DNA from: Longilinea sp035560795
Lineage (GTDB): Bacteria; Chloroflexota; Anaerolineae; Anaerolineales; Anaerolineaceae
Direction: 5' to 3'
DNA length: 64,000 nt
Assembly (NCBI GenBank): GCA_035560795.1
Contig: DATMYV010000008.1
Span: 1-64,000 of the forward strand
Shown here: positions 26,007-35,460 of the stretch, piece after piece
Numbering within the stretch: position 1 is the stretch's first letter
How the letters are laid out: the number at the start of each line of letters is the position of its first letter
Translations under genes and position numbers: made by a program
The notes under the pieces: generated by a model
Databases searched by the model: none
What the model was told of the DNA's origin: nothing
The model's input: only the letters and a program-made list of their open reading frames with translations

Positions 26007-27158
26007 GTGGCTAAATGGGCTGGCAAGTACGTAATTGGCCTGACCGGCAATATTGGTACCGGAAAAAGCGTGGTCCGCAGAATGCTGGAGCACCTGGGTG
26101 CCTACGGCATCGATGCTGACGCACTCTCGCACCGTGCCATGGCGCGCGGCGCGCCCGGTTATCAACCCATTATTTCAGCTTTTGGTAGTTGGGTGCTCGG
26201 CCCGGATGGCGAAATCGACCGCACAAAATTGGGACGTCTGGTCTTTAATGACCCCGATGCCCTGATCACGCTCGAGCGTATCGTTCATCCGCTGGTAAAT
26301 CAGGCGGTTAACTTCCTGGCCAAGCGTGCCGGGCAGAAAGTCATCGTGATCGAGGCGATCAAGCTGCTCGAATCTTCGTTGATTGCTTATTGCGACAGTG
26401 TCTGGGTTACCTATGCTTCGCCCAAGATACAGGTTGCCCGCCTGGTGCAAAAACGGCACATGAGCGATATCGACGCACGCCAGCGCATTTCTTCACAACC
26501 ACCGCAGGAAGAAAAAATTGCTGCGGCGACTGTGGTCATTCGCAACGAATTGACTTTTGAGGATACGTGGCGCCAGGTGATGAACGCCTGGCAAAAGTAC
26601 GTTCCCGAATCGGCTCAAAGCGTCCCTGTAGCGGTCGTCGAAGCTCTCCCGGCTACCGCGCCGCTCAGCCAGATCAGCGTACGCCGCGGCCGTCCGCGCG
26701 ATTCGGAAGAGATCGCTGCCATCATCAATCGCTTAAGCAAGAACGACAAGCAAATCACACGCAACGACGTCATGGAAGCATTTGGCGAAAAAGCATTTTT
26801 GCTTCTGCAAATTGGCAACCAGCCGGCCGGTGTAATGGGCTGGCAGGTGGAAAACCTGGTTGCGCGTGCCACTGACATTTTCCTGGATCCAGCCGTTCCT
26901 GCCGAACAGGCGGTTTCAGCGTTCATAACAGAAATGGAACGCTCATCGCGGGATTTGCAATGTGAAGCATCCCTGGTTTTTGCCCCGCCTGAACTGACCC
27001 GGCTTGAAAGTGTCTGGCGAAAGCTTGGATACGAGCCCCGCAAAGCAGAAACATTAGGCGTGCAGGCCTGGCAGGAGGCTGCTGAAGAGACCAAAACTGC
27101 CACCACCACCCTGCTCTTTAAACAACTTCGCCAGGACCGAATTCTACGGCCTATTTAG
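26007..27158 (+). CDS. coaE: Dephospho-CoA kinase fused to a C-terminal GNAT-like domain
   Basis: The N-terminal about 200 residues are dephospho-CoA kinase, the last step of CoA synthesis. It has P-loop GLTGNIGTGKS, the IDADALSHR motif, the lid-like region RTKLGRLVFNDPDAL and LERIVHPLV, and VIVIEAIKLLES. After a linker of about 25 residues a second domain of about 150 residues begins (ISVRRGRPRDSEEIAAIINRLS). Its opening strand-helix, the GWQVENLVARATDIFL strand region and the LGYEPRKAE end resemble a GNAT acyltransferase fold. Usual CoaE is about 200 residues, so this is a fusion. The GTG start (26007) has GGAGA 6 bases upstream; the ATG at 25977 lies too near the predicted transcription start. 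First gene of a four-gene operon. Confidence 0.85.
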   Translation: MAKWAGKYVIGLTGNIGTGKSVVRRMLEHLGAYGIDADALSHRAMARGAPGYQPIISAFGSWVLGPDGEIDRTKLGRLVFNDPDALITLERIVHPLVNQAVNFLAKRAGQKVIVIEAIKLLESSLIAYCDSVWVTYASPKIQVARLVQKRHMSDIDARQRISSQPPQEEKIAAATVVIRNELTFEDTWRQVMNAWQKYVPESAQSVPVAVVEALPATAPLSQISVRRGRPRDSEEIAAIINRLSKNDKQITRNDVMEAFGEKAFLLLQIGNQPAGVMGWQVENLVARATDIFLDPAVPAEQAVSAFITEMERSSRDLQCEASLVFAPPELTRLESVWRKLGYEPRKAETLGVQAWQEAAEETKTATTTLLFKQLRQDRILRPI

Positions 27159-27208
27159 TCTGGAAAACCTTTTTTGATAAGAAATATTCTTTATGAACTG
27201 AGAAGCAA

Positions 27209-28090
27209 GTGGCAAACCTGCTGAGTGAAATTGCCTTTCTCTTCCAACGTCTGAACTGGTTAAGTTTTCTTGACCTGGCTCTGGTTACGTTGGTATTCTT
27301 TATCATCTTAATGGTTCTCCGGGATACCCAGGCGAATGTCCTGATGCGCGGCGTGGTGCTGGTGGTGATTTTCCTTACCGTGCTCACCAGTTTAGTCAAT
27401 TTGCCGGCATTCTCCTGGCTTATCAATACAACGCTTCCTGCGCTGCTCCTTGCCATTCCGGTTATTTTTGCCCCTGAAATTCGGCGCGGACTCGAACGGC
27501 TTGGGCGTGCCGGATATGCCAACCTGTTCAACCGTCAGGATTCTGCGGCTGTTCAAGCCATTCAGCAAACCATTAAGGCTGTCGTGTCTGCCTGCGCTCG
27601 GCTCTCGGCCCGCCAACATGGCGCTCTGATCATTCTTCAACGTTCTGACAGTTTGCAGGAATATGTTTTGACCGGGGTCCAGTTAAATGCGCGCGTTACG
27701 CCTGAATTACTCCTGCAAATCTTTTATCCCAATACGCCCTTGCACGATGGCGCGGTCATCATTGCGGAAAACCGAATTATCGCTGCAGCCTGTGTGATGC
27801 CGCTTTCCTCGAGCGGGATTCTCAACCGATCTCCTGAACGCCAAATGGGGCTGCGCCACCGGGCAGCGTTGGGTAGTTCCGAAGCATCTGACGCAATTTC
27901 AGTAGTGGTATCCGAACAAACCGGTGCCATTTCCATTGCCCACAATGGGCGTATGATCCGGCGGTTGGATAGCGAACGCCTGGAGAATATCCTGCTGGCA
28001 TTTTACCAACCCTCCGAGATCGATTTGAGAGTGAATGTTCGCGAACGCATCAATCGCTGGCTGAATTCAATTCGGCGGCCGGAGGATTAA
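27209..28090 (+). CDS. cdaA: Diadenylate cyclase CdaA (c-di-AMP synthase)
   Basis: This 293-residue protein has three N-terminal membrane helices (residues about 18-38, 44-65 and 68-90) followed by a DAC domain (about 100-250). The catalytic motifs are intact: DGAVII (about 180) and RHRAALG (about 216). It condenses two ATP into c-di-AMP, a second messenger for osmolyte and wall control. The start is GTG (27209). The next gene, cdaR, follows after 4 bases, the usual arrangement in Gram-positives. Confidence 0.95.
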   Translation: MANLLSEIAFLFQRLNWLSFLDLALVTLVFFIILMVLRDTQANVLMRGVVLVVIFLTVLTSLVNLPAFSWLINTTLPALLLAIPVIFAPEIRRGLERLGRAGYANLFNRQDSAAVQAIQQTIKAVVSACARLSARQHGALIILQRSDSLQEYVLTGVQLNARVTPELLLQIFYPNTPLHDGAVIIAENRIIAAACVMPLSSSGILNRSPERQMGLRHRAALGSSEASDAISVVVSEQTGAISIAHNGRMIRRLDSERLENILLAFYQPSEIDLRVNVRERINRWLNSIRRPED

Positions 28091-28094
28091 GAAG

Positions 28095-29342
28095 GTGACA
28101 GGCTTGCAACGTTTGCTAAAATTCATTCCCACCTTCCTGACCGCCCTTGTTCTGGCTATGGCAGTATGGATTTCAGCCGTCACATCCACTGATCCAACCG
28201 AAGAACGGCAATATTCAGAACCGATTCCCATTGAAGTCATTGGTCTCGACCCGGGCTTGATGATTACCAACGAACCGGCAGATCAACTCAACGTTGTCTT
28301 AAGTGCACCGCGCTCCATCTGGAATCAACTCACCGCTGACCCATCCACGATTCGGGCGGTCATTGATCTATCGGGGCTTGAGCCTGGCAGCCATTCCGTT
28401 CCGGTCCAGGTTCAAGTAAGCTTACGCCCCGTACAAATTGTCTCCCGCGCGCCACGTGCTGTAACGGTGGCTCTGGAGCGTCTTTCAACCCGCACCGTAC
28501 CCATCAGTCTGGTCACCCGCGGCGACCCCGCCATCGGATACCAAGCCGGTTTGCCGACCCTCAGTCAAACCAGTACCATAGTCAGCGGCCCGGCTTCCGT
28601 GGTGGAACGCGTCCAAAAAGTTGAAGCCCTGTTGGATCTGACCCAGGTATTCGAGACTCTCAACCGCACGCTTACTTTGCAAGCGGTTGACGCTAACGAA
28701 TCGCCGGTCAACGGGTTGACCCTGACCCCGGACCGTGTGACTGTGACCCTGCCCATCAATCAAAAAGGCGGCTATCGCAATGTGGTGGTGAAAGTGGTGA
28801 CAAGCGGTGAAATCACCAAAGGCTACCGTCTCACCAATATTTCGGTCTTTCCGCCGGCAGTCACCGTTTTTTCAAGCGACCCGACGGCCATCACCAACCT
28901 GCCCGGGTTTGTTGAAACCATGCCGCTGGATCTGGCGAACGCCAAGGATGATTTGGATATTGCTCTCACATTAAATCTGCCGGCAGGCGTTTCAGTGGTT
29001 GGCGACCAGACCGTGCTTGTGCGGGTTGGAATTGCAGCCATTCAAAGCAGCCTGCCGTTATCAAATCAGAAAATCAATATTATCGGTCTGGCCCCGAACC
29101 TGAAAGCAACACTGTCTCCCGAAACCATCGATTTGATTCTTTCCGGCCCGCTCCCTTTGCTGGACGCACTCAAACAAGGTGATGTTACAATCAGTCTGGA
29201 TGTTTCCGGGTTATTACGTGGAACTTATCAATTGGAACCGAAGATTGAGGTTGCAATTTCTGAAATCATAGTGGAATCGATTCTTCCGGGTACCATCCAG
29301 GTTACTATTTCCACCGCGCCAACCCCTACACCGCAGCGGTGA
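28095..29342 (+). CDS. cdaR: CdaR-type YbbR-domain protein
   Basis: This 415-residue protein has one N-terminal membrane helix (residues 12-30, FLTALVLAMAVWISAVT). At least four YbbR repeats of about 80-90 residues follow, outside the membrane; each ends in a valine-rich strand pattern (RAVTVALERL, DRVTVTLPI, QTVLVRVGI, GTIQVTIST). YbbR proteins bind and regulate CdaA. The start is GTG with GGAGG 10 bases upstream. In Firmicutes glmM usually comes next; here der does. Confidence 0.9.
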   Translation: MTGLQRLLKFIPTFLTALVLAMAVWISAVTSTDPTEERQYSEPIPIEVIGLDPGLMITNEPADQLNVVLSAPRSIWNQLTADPSTIRAVIDLSGLEPGSHSVPVQVQVSLRPVQIVSRAPRAVTVALERLSTRTVPISLVTRGDPAIGYQAGLPTLSQTSTIVSGPASVVERVQKVEALLDLTQVFETLNRTLTLQAVDANESPVNGLTLTPDRVTVTLPINQKGGYRNVVVKVVTSGEITKGYRLTNISVFPPAVTVFSSDPTAITNLPGFVETMPLDLANAKDDLDIALTLNLPAGVSVVGDQTVLVRVGIAAIQSSLPLSNQKINIIGLAPNLKATLSPETIDLILSGPLPLLDALKQGDVTISLDVSGLLRGTYQLEPKIEVAISEIIVESILPGTIQVTISTAPTPTPQR

Positions 29343-29359
29343 TTGAAAGCAGGATATAA

Positions 29360-30724
29360 ATGAGTAAACCCGTAGTGGCATTGGTCGGAAGACCCAATGT
29401 CGGAAAAAGTACGTTATTCAACCGGCTGGCCGGCGAACCCTTAGCCATTGTCGATGACACCCCTGGCACTACCCGCGACCGGCTTTTTGCACAGGGCGAA
29501 TGGCTAAATGTGGTCTTTGACCTCATCGACACCGGCGGCATTGATCCTTCTTCGACCAAACAAGGCCAGCCCCTGTCAGTCGGTTCTTCCGATTTTATTG
29601 ATCAAATTCGCATTCAAGCTCAGGTGGCCATTCAAGATGCCGATGTGGTGTTGTTCATCGTGGATGCAATCAGCGGCGTCACGCCGGCAGACCAGGAAGT
29701 AGCCCAGATCCTGCGCCGGAATCAGAAGGTAATTGACGGGAAACCCGCCCCGCCGGTGATGCTGGTGGTCAATAAAGCAGATAATGAAAGTTTTCGCAAC
29801 AATGCTTCCCAGTTCTACGAGTTGGGCATGGGTGAGCCTTATCCAATTTCCGCGTTGCATGGCACAGGCACCGGCGATATGTTGGATGCGTTGCTGGCAA
29901 TCTTTCCGGAACAGGAAAAGGAAGAAGATGACGATTCGATCAAGATAGCCATTGTTGGCAAACCGAATGTAGGCAAATCCAGCCTGCTCAACAGACTGGT
30001 CGGGCAGGAACGGGCCATTGTCAGTCCCATTGCCGGCACCACCCGCGACTCGGTTGACACGCATATCGAAATCGACGGCCTGCCAGTCACGTTGATTGAC
30101 ACTGCCGGCATTCGCCGCCGCGGAAAAATTGAACCTGGCGTCGAAAAATATAGCGTTGTCCGGTCGATGCGTGCAATTGAACGTGCCGATGTATCGCTGC
30201 TGGTACTGGACGCGGTCGACGGCATCAGTGCACAAGATACCCACATCGCCGGTTTCATCATCGAAGCCATGAAGAGCGCCGTGGTGATTGTGAATAAATG
30301 GGATGCGGTAGCCAAAGATTCCTACACCATGCAAACTTACACGGAACATCTACGCAAGGAATTGAACTTCATGGCGTACGTTCCGGTTTTATTCATTTCT
30401 GCAAAAACCGGCCAAAGGGTTGATCAGGTGATGCCGACAGCGTTGCACGTGCAGGAAGAACGCCTGGCGCGCCTCAATACTGGCCAAATCAACCGCATCC
30501 TTCAGGACGCGCAAGAAGCCCATTCACCGACAACGAGATCCGGCCAGTCCTTAAAGATCTTCTACGGCACACAGGTACGCAGTGATCCCCCTACCTTTTT
30601 GATTTACGTGAATGAGCCAAAGCTGGCGCACTTTACTTATGTGCGTTTTCTGGAAAACCGCATCCGCCAGTCCTATCCATTTACAGGCACGCCAATTCGC
30701 CTGGTTTTCAAAAGCCGGCATTAA
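29360..30724 (+). CDS. der: Ribosome assembly GTPase Der (EngA)
   Basis: This 454-residue protein has two tandem G domains and a C-terminal KH-like domain, the unique Der layout. G1 has GRPNVGKST (about 8), DTPGTTRDR, DTGGI and NKAD. G2 has GKPNVGKSS (about 200), GTTRDSVDT, DTAGI and NKWD. The KH-like end runs from about residue 370. It is essential for 50S assembly in known bacteria. It follows cdaR by 17 bases and ends 26 bases before a strong terminator. Confidence 0.96.
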   Translation: MSKPVVALVGRPNVGKSTLFNRLAGEPLAIVDDTPGTTRDRLFAQGEWLNVVFDLIDTGGIDPSSTKQGQPLSVGSSDFIDQIRIQAQVAIQDADVVLFIVDAISGVTPADQEVAQILRRNQKVIDGKPAPPVMLVVNKADNESFRNNASQFYELGMGEPYPISALHGTGTGDMLDALLAIFPEQEKEEDDDSIKIAIVGKPNVGKSSLLNRLVGQERAIVSPIAGTTRDSVDTHIEIDGLPVTLIDTAGIRRRGKIEPGVEKYSVVRSMRAIERADVSLLVLDAVDGISAQDTHIAGFIIEAMKSAVVIVNKWDAVAKDSYTMQTYTEHLRKELNFMAYVPVLFISAKTGQRVDQVMPTALHVQEERLARLNTGQINRILQDAQEAHSPTTRSGQSLKIFYGTQVRSDPPTFLIYVNEPKLAHFTYVRFLENRIRQSYPFTGTPIRLVFKSRH

Positions 30725-30750
30725 ACGAGTTGACCTGGCAAAAGATTTAC

Positions 30751-30788
30751 ACCGCGGCAGAGTTTCTCTGCCGCGGTTGTTTTATTGT
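30751..30788. terminator. Intrinsic terminator after der
   Basis: A perfect 12-bp stem (30751-30762 with 30766-30777, CCGCGGCAGAG core) on a TTT loop is followed by TGTTTTATTG. On the other strand it is followed by AAATCTTTT, so it can also serve the convergent sensor gene. Confidence 0.88.
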
Positions 30789-33700
30789 TGGGGTTTCCCG
30801 TCAGCTATGGACACGGCTATTTTAGTCGAGTCGCCATCCGCTGGTTGATCAATCATTTCGAAGAAAGCCTTGACCACGTTCGGATCCAGTTGCTTGTTGG
30901 CCAATTCTTGAATATATTTGCGTATTTTCGGTTCTTCCCAGGCTTTCTGATAAGGGCGGTCAGAGATCAACGCATCCCATACGTCCACCACCGAGAATAT
31001 GCGTGCCGCCAATGGAATTTGTTCACCCTTTAGACCTTGCGGATAACCAGTTCCATCCCAACGTTCATGATGGCTGTACGGAATCTCAAGCGCGGGCTGC
31101 AAATAGGCAATCGGCGCCAGCAACTGGTAGGCATGCACCGGGTGTTGGCGCATGAGATCCCATTCTTTTTCATCCAATAAACCCGGCTTGAATAATATGC
31201 TATCCGGAATGCCCATCTTGCCGATATCATGCAACAATGCGCCGCGACGGACGTGCACCAGTTGTGCTTCGCTGAACCCCATCCGGCGAGCCAGGCGTAC
31301 CGTCATCGTGGTAACACGCCGCGAGTGGCCTTCGGTTTCACGGTCGCGTAGTTCCAACGCTCGCGCCCAGCCTTCCAGGGTTGTGTCATAAGCTTGCATT
31401 AATTCCTGGTTGCTTTGCTGCAACTGTTCAAATAGTTCGGAATTATTGATTGCAATCGCTGCCTGCACGGATAGAGCTTCCATCAGCTGCAGCCATTCAT
31501 ATTCCGGATTGATGGGAGAACGGTGGAAGATTTCCAGGACGCCCATCAACTGCCCTTTTGCAAACATCGGCAGGCCGAAATAAGAAAGAATCCCTTCCTC
31601 AGCCATAAAAGCTGATCGTTTATAAGCAGCGTCATCCGCCAGAAAATTGAGGACACTCAAGGTGTGCCCATCCTGGGCTACCTTACCGCCCAGTTCATCT
31701 CCCAGATGGTAAATTTGCTTAGGAACATTACGGGAACGGAAACCAAGCCCGGCGGTATATTTTAAAAGCTGCGTGTCCGGCTGAAATAGCAGGATATCCG
31801 CGGCATCAATCCGCAGCTGAACCATCACCTGATCGAGAATGATATGAAGGGTCATCCGCAGGCTCATATCTGCTGTGATCGCCATATCGATCGTCCGCAG
31901 GCTTTGTACCTGGTGCAGCCGCCTTTCGGTCTGGTCAAATAGATTTGCGCGTTGAATGGCACTCGCCACGATATCCGCGATGGTTTCAAGGATATGTAGT
32001 TCATTCACCGAGAGCGGCGTGTTCCTCCCGATTGCCATCGTTCCTATAACTTGTTCTTGCGAAATTAAAGGCACGCAGACCAATGCCTGCAATCCAGCCG
32101 CAAGGCGCTTGGTCCCGTCCAAATTCGCGTTTGGTAAATCGTTGATGATGATCGATCTACCCTCTGAACCGACTTTCGCAATGGGACCTTTCCCTTCCGG
32201 GAAACGCCGTCCAGAAAGCACAATCCAGGCACCACGGCCCAATTCAACGACCTGATCACCAGTAAGCATGTCCTTGATGGACATTAATGCACCGTCCGCA
32301 TGGAAAAGCTTGACCAGACTTTCCAAAACGATCGGGACGACTTCTCCACGGGTTAACGCTGCGCGCAAATCGGTGGTGATTTGCACCAGCATTTCCATTT
32401 CGTGCGCCCAACGGCGGGTGTCCTGGAAAAGCTTGATATTGTCGGCTGCCACAGCCATCTGGTCAGCGAGCACGCCAACCGCTTCCACATCGGTATTGTC
32501 AAAAGCCGATGCTTCGGTTGATTGCAAATCAACAACTGCCAGCACACGATCGTTGCTTTTTACTGGGAAAACAAGCTCGGAGCGTGTTTCTGGAAATCCT
32601 TCCCATTCAAAATAACGCTCATCCACGAGCACGTCAGGCACGAGAATGGGCTCTCCGAGTTGGGCACAACTGCCAATCAATCCCTGGCCCGGTTCAAATG
32701 CCAGATCCTTGGGTGAGATCTCCTCAAGGTCGCCGCCTTCGCCTGCAGCCCAACGATATAAACCGCCATCTGAGATAAATACGTTGGCACTATAGCAGGA
32801 GGTGGCTTCGACCAGAGAATCCACAACCTGCTCAGCCAGGGCCTGCATATCCAATTGGGCAGTCATATTGCGCGCCGATCGCCCGATTACGCGTAATTTG
32901 GTCGCCAGGCTGTTCAGTTCACCAGCGGTTCGTTTGTATTCGGTGATATTTCGAACGACACCCATTAATCGGGAATGCCCTTTGATGGTAATGTGTTTGA
33001 AGCCAATCTCGACCCAGAAAAGACGCCCGTAGGCATCCTTCGCCAACCATTCAAAAAATTGCGGCCCATCGCTGAGGGTTTTCATCACCTTGCGGCGCAG
33101 GGCCTGCATGGTAAAGTGCGAATCGGTGGAAAGCAGATCGGAGGCTGACATACGCAACAATGCTTCGCGAGCATAACCCGACATCGCACACATTTTCGCG
33201 TTCACATCCACGATTCTGCCAAGACCCGGATCGTAAACAAAAATGGCATCCGAGGCTTCCTCAAATATTTCCTGGTACTTTTCAGCTGTATCTTGAATAT
33301 CCTGGCGGCGAATGACTTCCTCGCTGACGTCATTCATTAACACCGATACACCATTCTCTGATGGGAAAACCGCGACTTGATAAATCCTATTCAAACCCAA
33401 TTGAGAGATCTCGACTTGTTGGACTTGTGGCTGCTGCAATTGAACGGCATCTACGCAAATAGTTAGTAGCTGCCCAGCAAGTTTTTCAGGGATCAACCCG
33501 GGTAATGGCTTGCCAATCACCATCGTTTCCCGGTTTTGCAAGAGGACATCGCTTTGCCGGTTCCAATAAGTCACCAGCAAATCGCGGTCAAGTGCAAAAA
33601 ATACAGCGTCTATACGGTCGATGACCGAGTGGCAGGCGAGCACTGAACTGTTCAACAAAGAATTTTCTGATTCGACTGCCGCCTGTTGTACATTTTCCGC

Positions 33701-33928
33701 TTTGAGCTTTTCGCGTTGCGAGCTATGATTGTATCCAGCCCAGGCTGCGAAGGACACAATCAAACCGGCCAATATCCAAATCCAAAAATTTGGTGCAGGG
33801 TGCGCTGCAAAGGTCAATAAAACCAACACCAGGATCATCGCAAGACCTGACAGACATGCACTGCCTACTGGCCGGCTGATCCAACCGTCAATGGCGCGAA
33901 AGAAACTGTCAGGTTTCTGATCCATCAT
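30782..33928 (-). CDS. Membrane PAS-GAF-HD-GYP sensor / c-di-GMP phosphodiesterase
   Basis: This 1048-residue protein has two N-terminal membrane helices (residues about 18-40 and 47-65) and two PAS domains (about 110-205 and 215-335; the second ends with a PAC-like ITIKGHSRLMGVVRNITEYKR). Three GAF domains follow (about 355-510, 525-675 and 690-830), then a C-terminal HD-GYP domain (about 850-1035). HD-GYP motifs are intact: LLHDIGKMGIPDSILFKPG and HHERWDGTGYP, with DVWDALISDRPY. It should degrade c-di-GMP in response to stimuli bound by PAS/GAF. No diguanylate cyclase is nearby. It stands alone between a shared terminator and a 214-base gap in which I see no gene. Confidence 0.92.
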   Translation of the reverse strand: MMDQKPDSFFRAIDGWISRPVGSACLSGLAMILVLVLLTFAAHPAPNFWIWILAGLIVSFAAWAGYNHSSQREKLKAENVQQAAVESENSLLNSSVLACHSVIDRIDAVFFALDRDLLVTYWNRQSDVLLQNRETMVIGKPLPGLIPEKLAGQLLTICVDAVQLQQPQVQQVEISQLGLNRIYQVAVFPSENGVSVLMNDVSEEVIRRQDIQDTAEKYQEIFEEASDAIFVYDPGLGRIVDVNAKMCAMSGYAREALLRMSASDLLSTDSHFTMQALRRKVMKTLSDGPQFFEWLAKDAYGRLFWVEIGFKHITIKGHSRLMGVVRNITEYKRTAGELNSLATKLRVIGRSARNMTAQLDMQALAEQVVDSLVEATSCYSANVFISDGGLYRWAAGEGGDLEEISPKDLAFEPGQGLIGSCAQLGEPILVPDVLVDERYFEWEGFPETRSELVFPVKSNDRVLAVVDLQSTEASAFDNTDVEAVGVLADQMAVAADNIKLFQDTRRWAHEMEMLVQITTDLRAALTRGEVVPIVLESLVKLFHADGALMSIKDMLTGDQVVELGRGAWIVLSGRRFPEGKGPIAKVGSEGRSIIINDLPNANLDGTKRLAAGLQALVCVPLISQEQVIGTMAIGRNTPLSVNELHILETIADIVASAIQRANLFDQTERRLHQVQSLRTIDMAITADMSLRMTLHIILDQVMVQLRIDAADILLFQPDTQLLKYTAGLGFRSRNVPKQIYHLGDELGGKVAQDGHTLSVLNFLADDAAYKRSAFMAEEGILSYFGLPMFAKGQLMGVLEIFHRSPINPEYEWLQLMEALSVQAAIAINNSELFEQLQQSNQELMQAYDTTLEGWARALELRDRETEGHSRRVTTMTVRLARRMGFSEAQLVHVRRGALLHDIGKMGIPDSILFKPGLLDEKEWDLMRQHPVHAYQLLAPIAYLQPALEIPYSHHERWDGTGYPQGLKGEQIPLAARIFSVVDVWDALISDRPYQKAWEEPKIRKYIQELANKQLDPNVVKAFFEMIDQPADGDSTKIAVSIADGKPQQ

Positions 33929-34142
33929 TATATGTTCCCATGATTTCTTGACCCGGCAAGATAAATTCTCACCTCATCTTCAGGTCATTGGTGCACAAAA
34001 CATACCTGATCATGAAAATCCCATCCAAAACTGCAGAATCCCCCCAGCATGGATGATTTTCGATTTGATTATAGCCACATATAAGTGGCGAGCGAACCAA
34101 TGGACATTTCAAACACTTAACAGAATGCTGGTGAAATACTAA

Positions 34143-35387
34143 TCAATCCGGATTCATATCGCTGCTTGTCCCGGGAGAACGGTCAATTTCGATCTCGCCA
34201 AGAGATTTTTCGATTTGTTCCTGTAGAGTTTTGCGAGCTGGTCTTCGATTACCTAGACCGCGCAGTCCACTAACCAGTGAATTCGTCACCTGCCCGGCTA
34301 ACTGTTTAAGCGCGCCAGTGGAAAGCTTCTCTCCCTTTTCAAACCATCGTACCGCGGCGTATCCCATTGCCACGGTTGTTGATGAAGCCACTGCGGCGGA
34401 CAAAATCCAGCCTGGGATTCCGCCTAGTTTGCTTAATTCATAGAAGAGTGTTCGTCCAAGGAAACCCATGCCAAAGGTTACCAGCAATTCCCGCGCACGC
34501 TGAAAAGTTATTTGATAGTTATAAATGCGAGCAATGGTTAACACCATCAAGGATTGAGCAGTCGCCAAAGGAAGGAAATCGATGACGGGCAACGGTGTGA
34601 GGGCAATCCCCGCGGATATGGTGGCTGTGCTGACAATGGAACGCCAGGCTAACTGCCAGCGATATTGCGGTAAAGCTGCTCCTAAAGCGGCCACGATGGA
34701 AGGCTCAGCCATGGCAACCGCTGCCAGCAGCTGGTTCAAATTCTCGCCTGAACGGGCAGCGATTGGAACCACTTGCTCCACCTTTAAATGTAAGTTGGAA
34801 GCAACCTGTTCCGTGACGGCACGTTTTTCCTTCCGCACCAGATCAATTTTATTCAAAGCCACCACATGCGGCTTGCGCAAGGCTTTGAGCTGCTCGTAAA
34901 GATCCTGTTCCGTCTGTTTCACGCCTTGAATGGCGTCGAAAACTATGATGAGAATATCCGCTTTGGCGGCTGCCTGCAAGGCCAGTGTTCGCTCGCGTTC
35001 GCCCACCTCACCCACTGCGTCTGCCCCCGGCGTATCCACCAGCGCAAACAAACCGGCATCGGTCTCCTGGTTATCGCGGGTTGTGCCCGCCAGCGGGCTG
35101 ACTTCAGCCCGTTCTGCGGGGACCCGTACAAATTGATTATAGAGAGTCGATTTGCCCACATTAGCCGGCCCAACGATGGCAACGCAGTGTTTGCGTCCGA
35201 AAGCCAATTTAAGTTGGTTTTCAGCCATTTGCATCAGCGACCGGCTGATCTTCGGTTGTCCGGGTACGCCTTTTAGCAAACTGGTCAGGTTAGCCTGCTC
35301 TTCAGGGGTAAGCGCATCCCAAATCTCGTTCAGACCGCGCGAACCCGCTGTAGAATCTTGCTGGGAAGAAGTAGAATCGTCGACCAT
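34143..35387 (-). CDS. Era-like GTPase with DUF697 membrane domain
   Basis: This 414-residue protein has a TRAFAC-class G domain at about 55-230: P-loop GPANVGKSTLYNQF (about 73), GTTRDNQET, DTPGADAVGE and NKIDL. A C-terminal DUF697/YcjF-like membrane domain follows (about 240-370; ISAGIALTPLPVIDFLPLATAQSLMV). It probably associates with the cytoplasmic membrane; the cellular role of such proteins is unclear. It shares its upstream region with the divergent M1 peptidase gene and is preceded by a symmetric -10 element. Confidence 0.88.
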   Translation of the reverse strand: MVDDSTSSQQDSTAGSRGLNEIWDALTPEEQANLTSLLKGVPGQPKISRSLMQMAENQLKLAFGRKHCVAIVGPANVGKSTLYNQFVRVPAERAEVSPLAGTTRDNQETDAGLFALVDTPGADAVGEVGERERTLALQAAAKADILIIVFDAIQGVKQTEQDLYEQLKALRKPHVVALNKIDLVRKEKRAVTEQVASNLHLKVEQVVPIAARSGENLNQLLAAVAMAEPSIVAALGAALPQYRWQLAWRSIVSTATISAGIALTPLPVIDFLPLATAQSLMVLTIARIYNYQITFQRARELLVTFGMGFLGRTLFYELSKLGGIPGWILSAAVASSTTVAMGYAAVRWFEKGEKLSTGALKQLAGQVTNSLVSGLRGLGNRRPARKTLQEQIEKSLGEIEIDRSPGTSSDMNPD

Positions 35388-35446
35388 CGGTCACCTTCCG
35401 TTCTGAACCAAGCATATCACAATCCCGGCGTTGTCATAGGGCAGCC

Positions 35447-35454
35447 ATTATAAT
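35447..35454. promoter_or_regulatory. Symmetric -10 element ATTATAAT between divergent genes
   Basis: The palindrome gives TATAAT on + at 35449-35454, ending 6 bases before the M1 peptidase ATG. It gives TATAAT on - (35447-35452) about 60 bases before the DUF697 GTPase ATG. No convincing -35 is seen on either side. It mirrors the element at 5443-5450. Confidence 0.5.
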
Positions 35455-35460
35455 TTACTT

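Noticed and set aside
29576..30349. 257-codon minus-strand frame
   Set aside because: Antisense to der, which is unambiguous; no motif.
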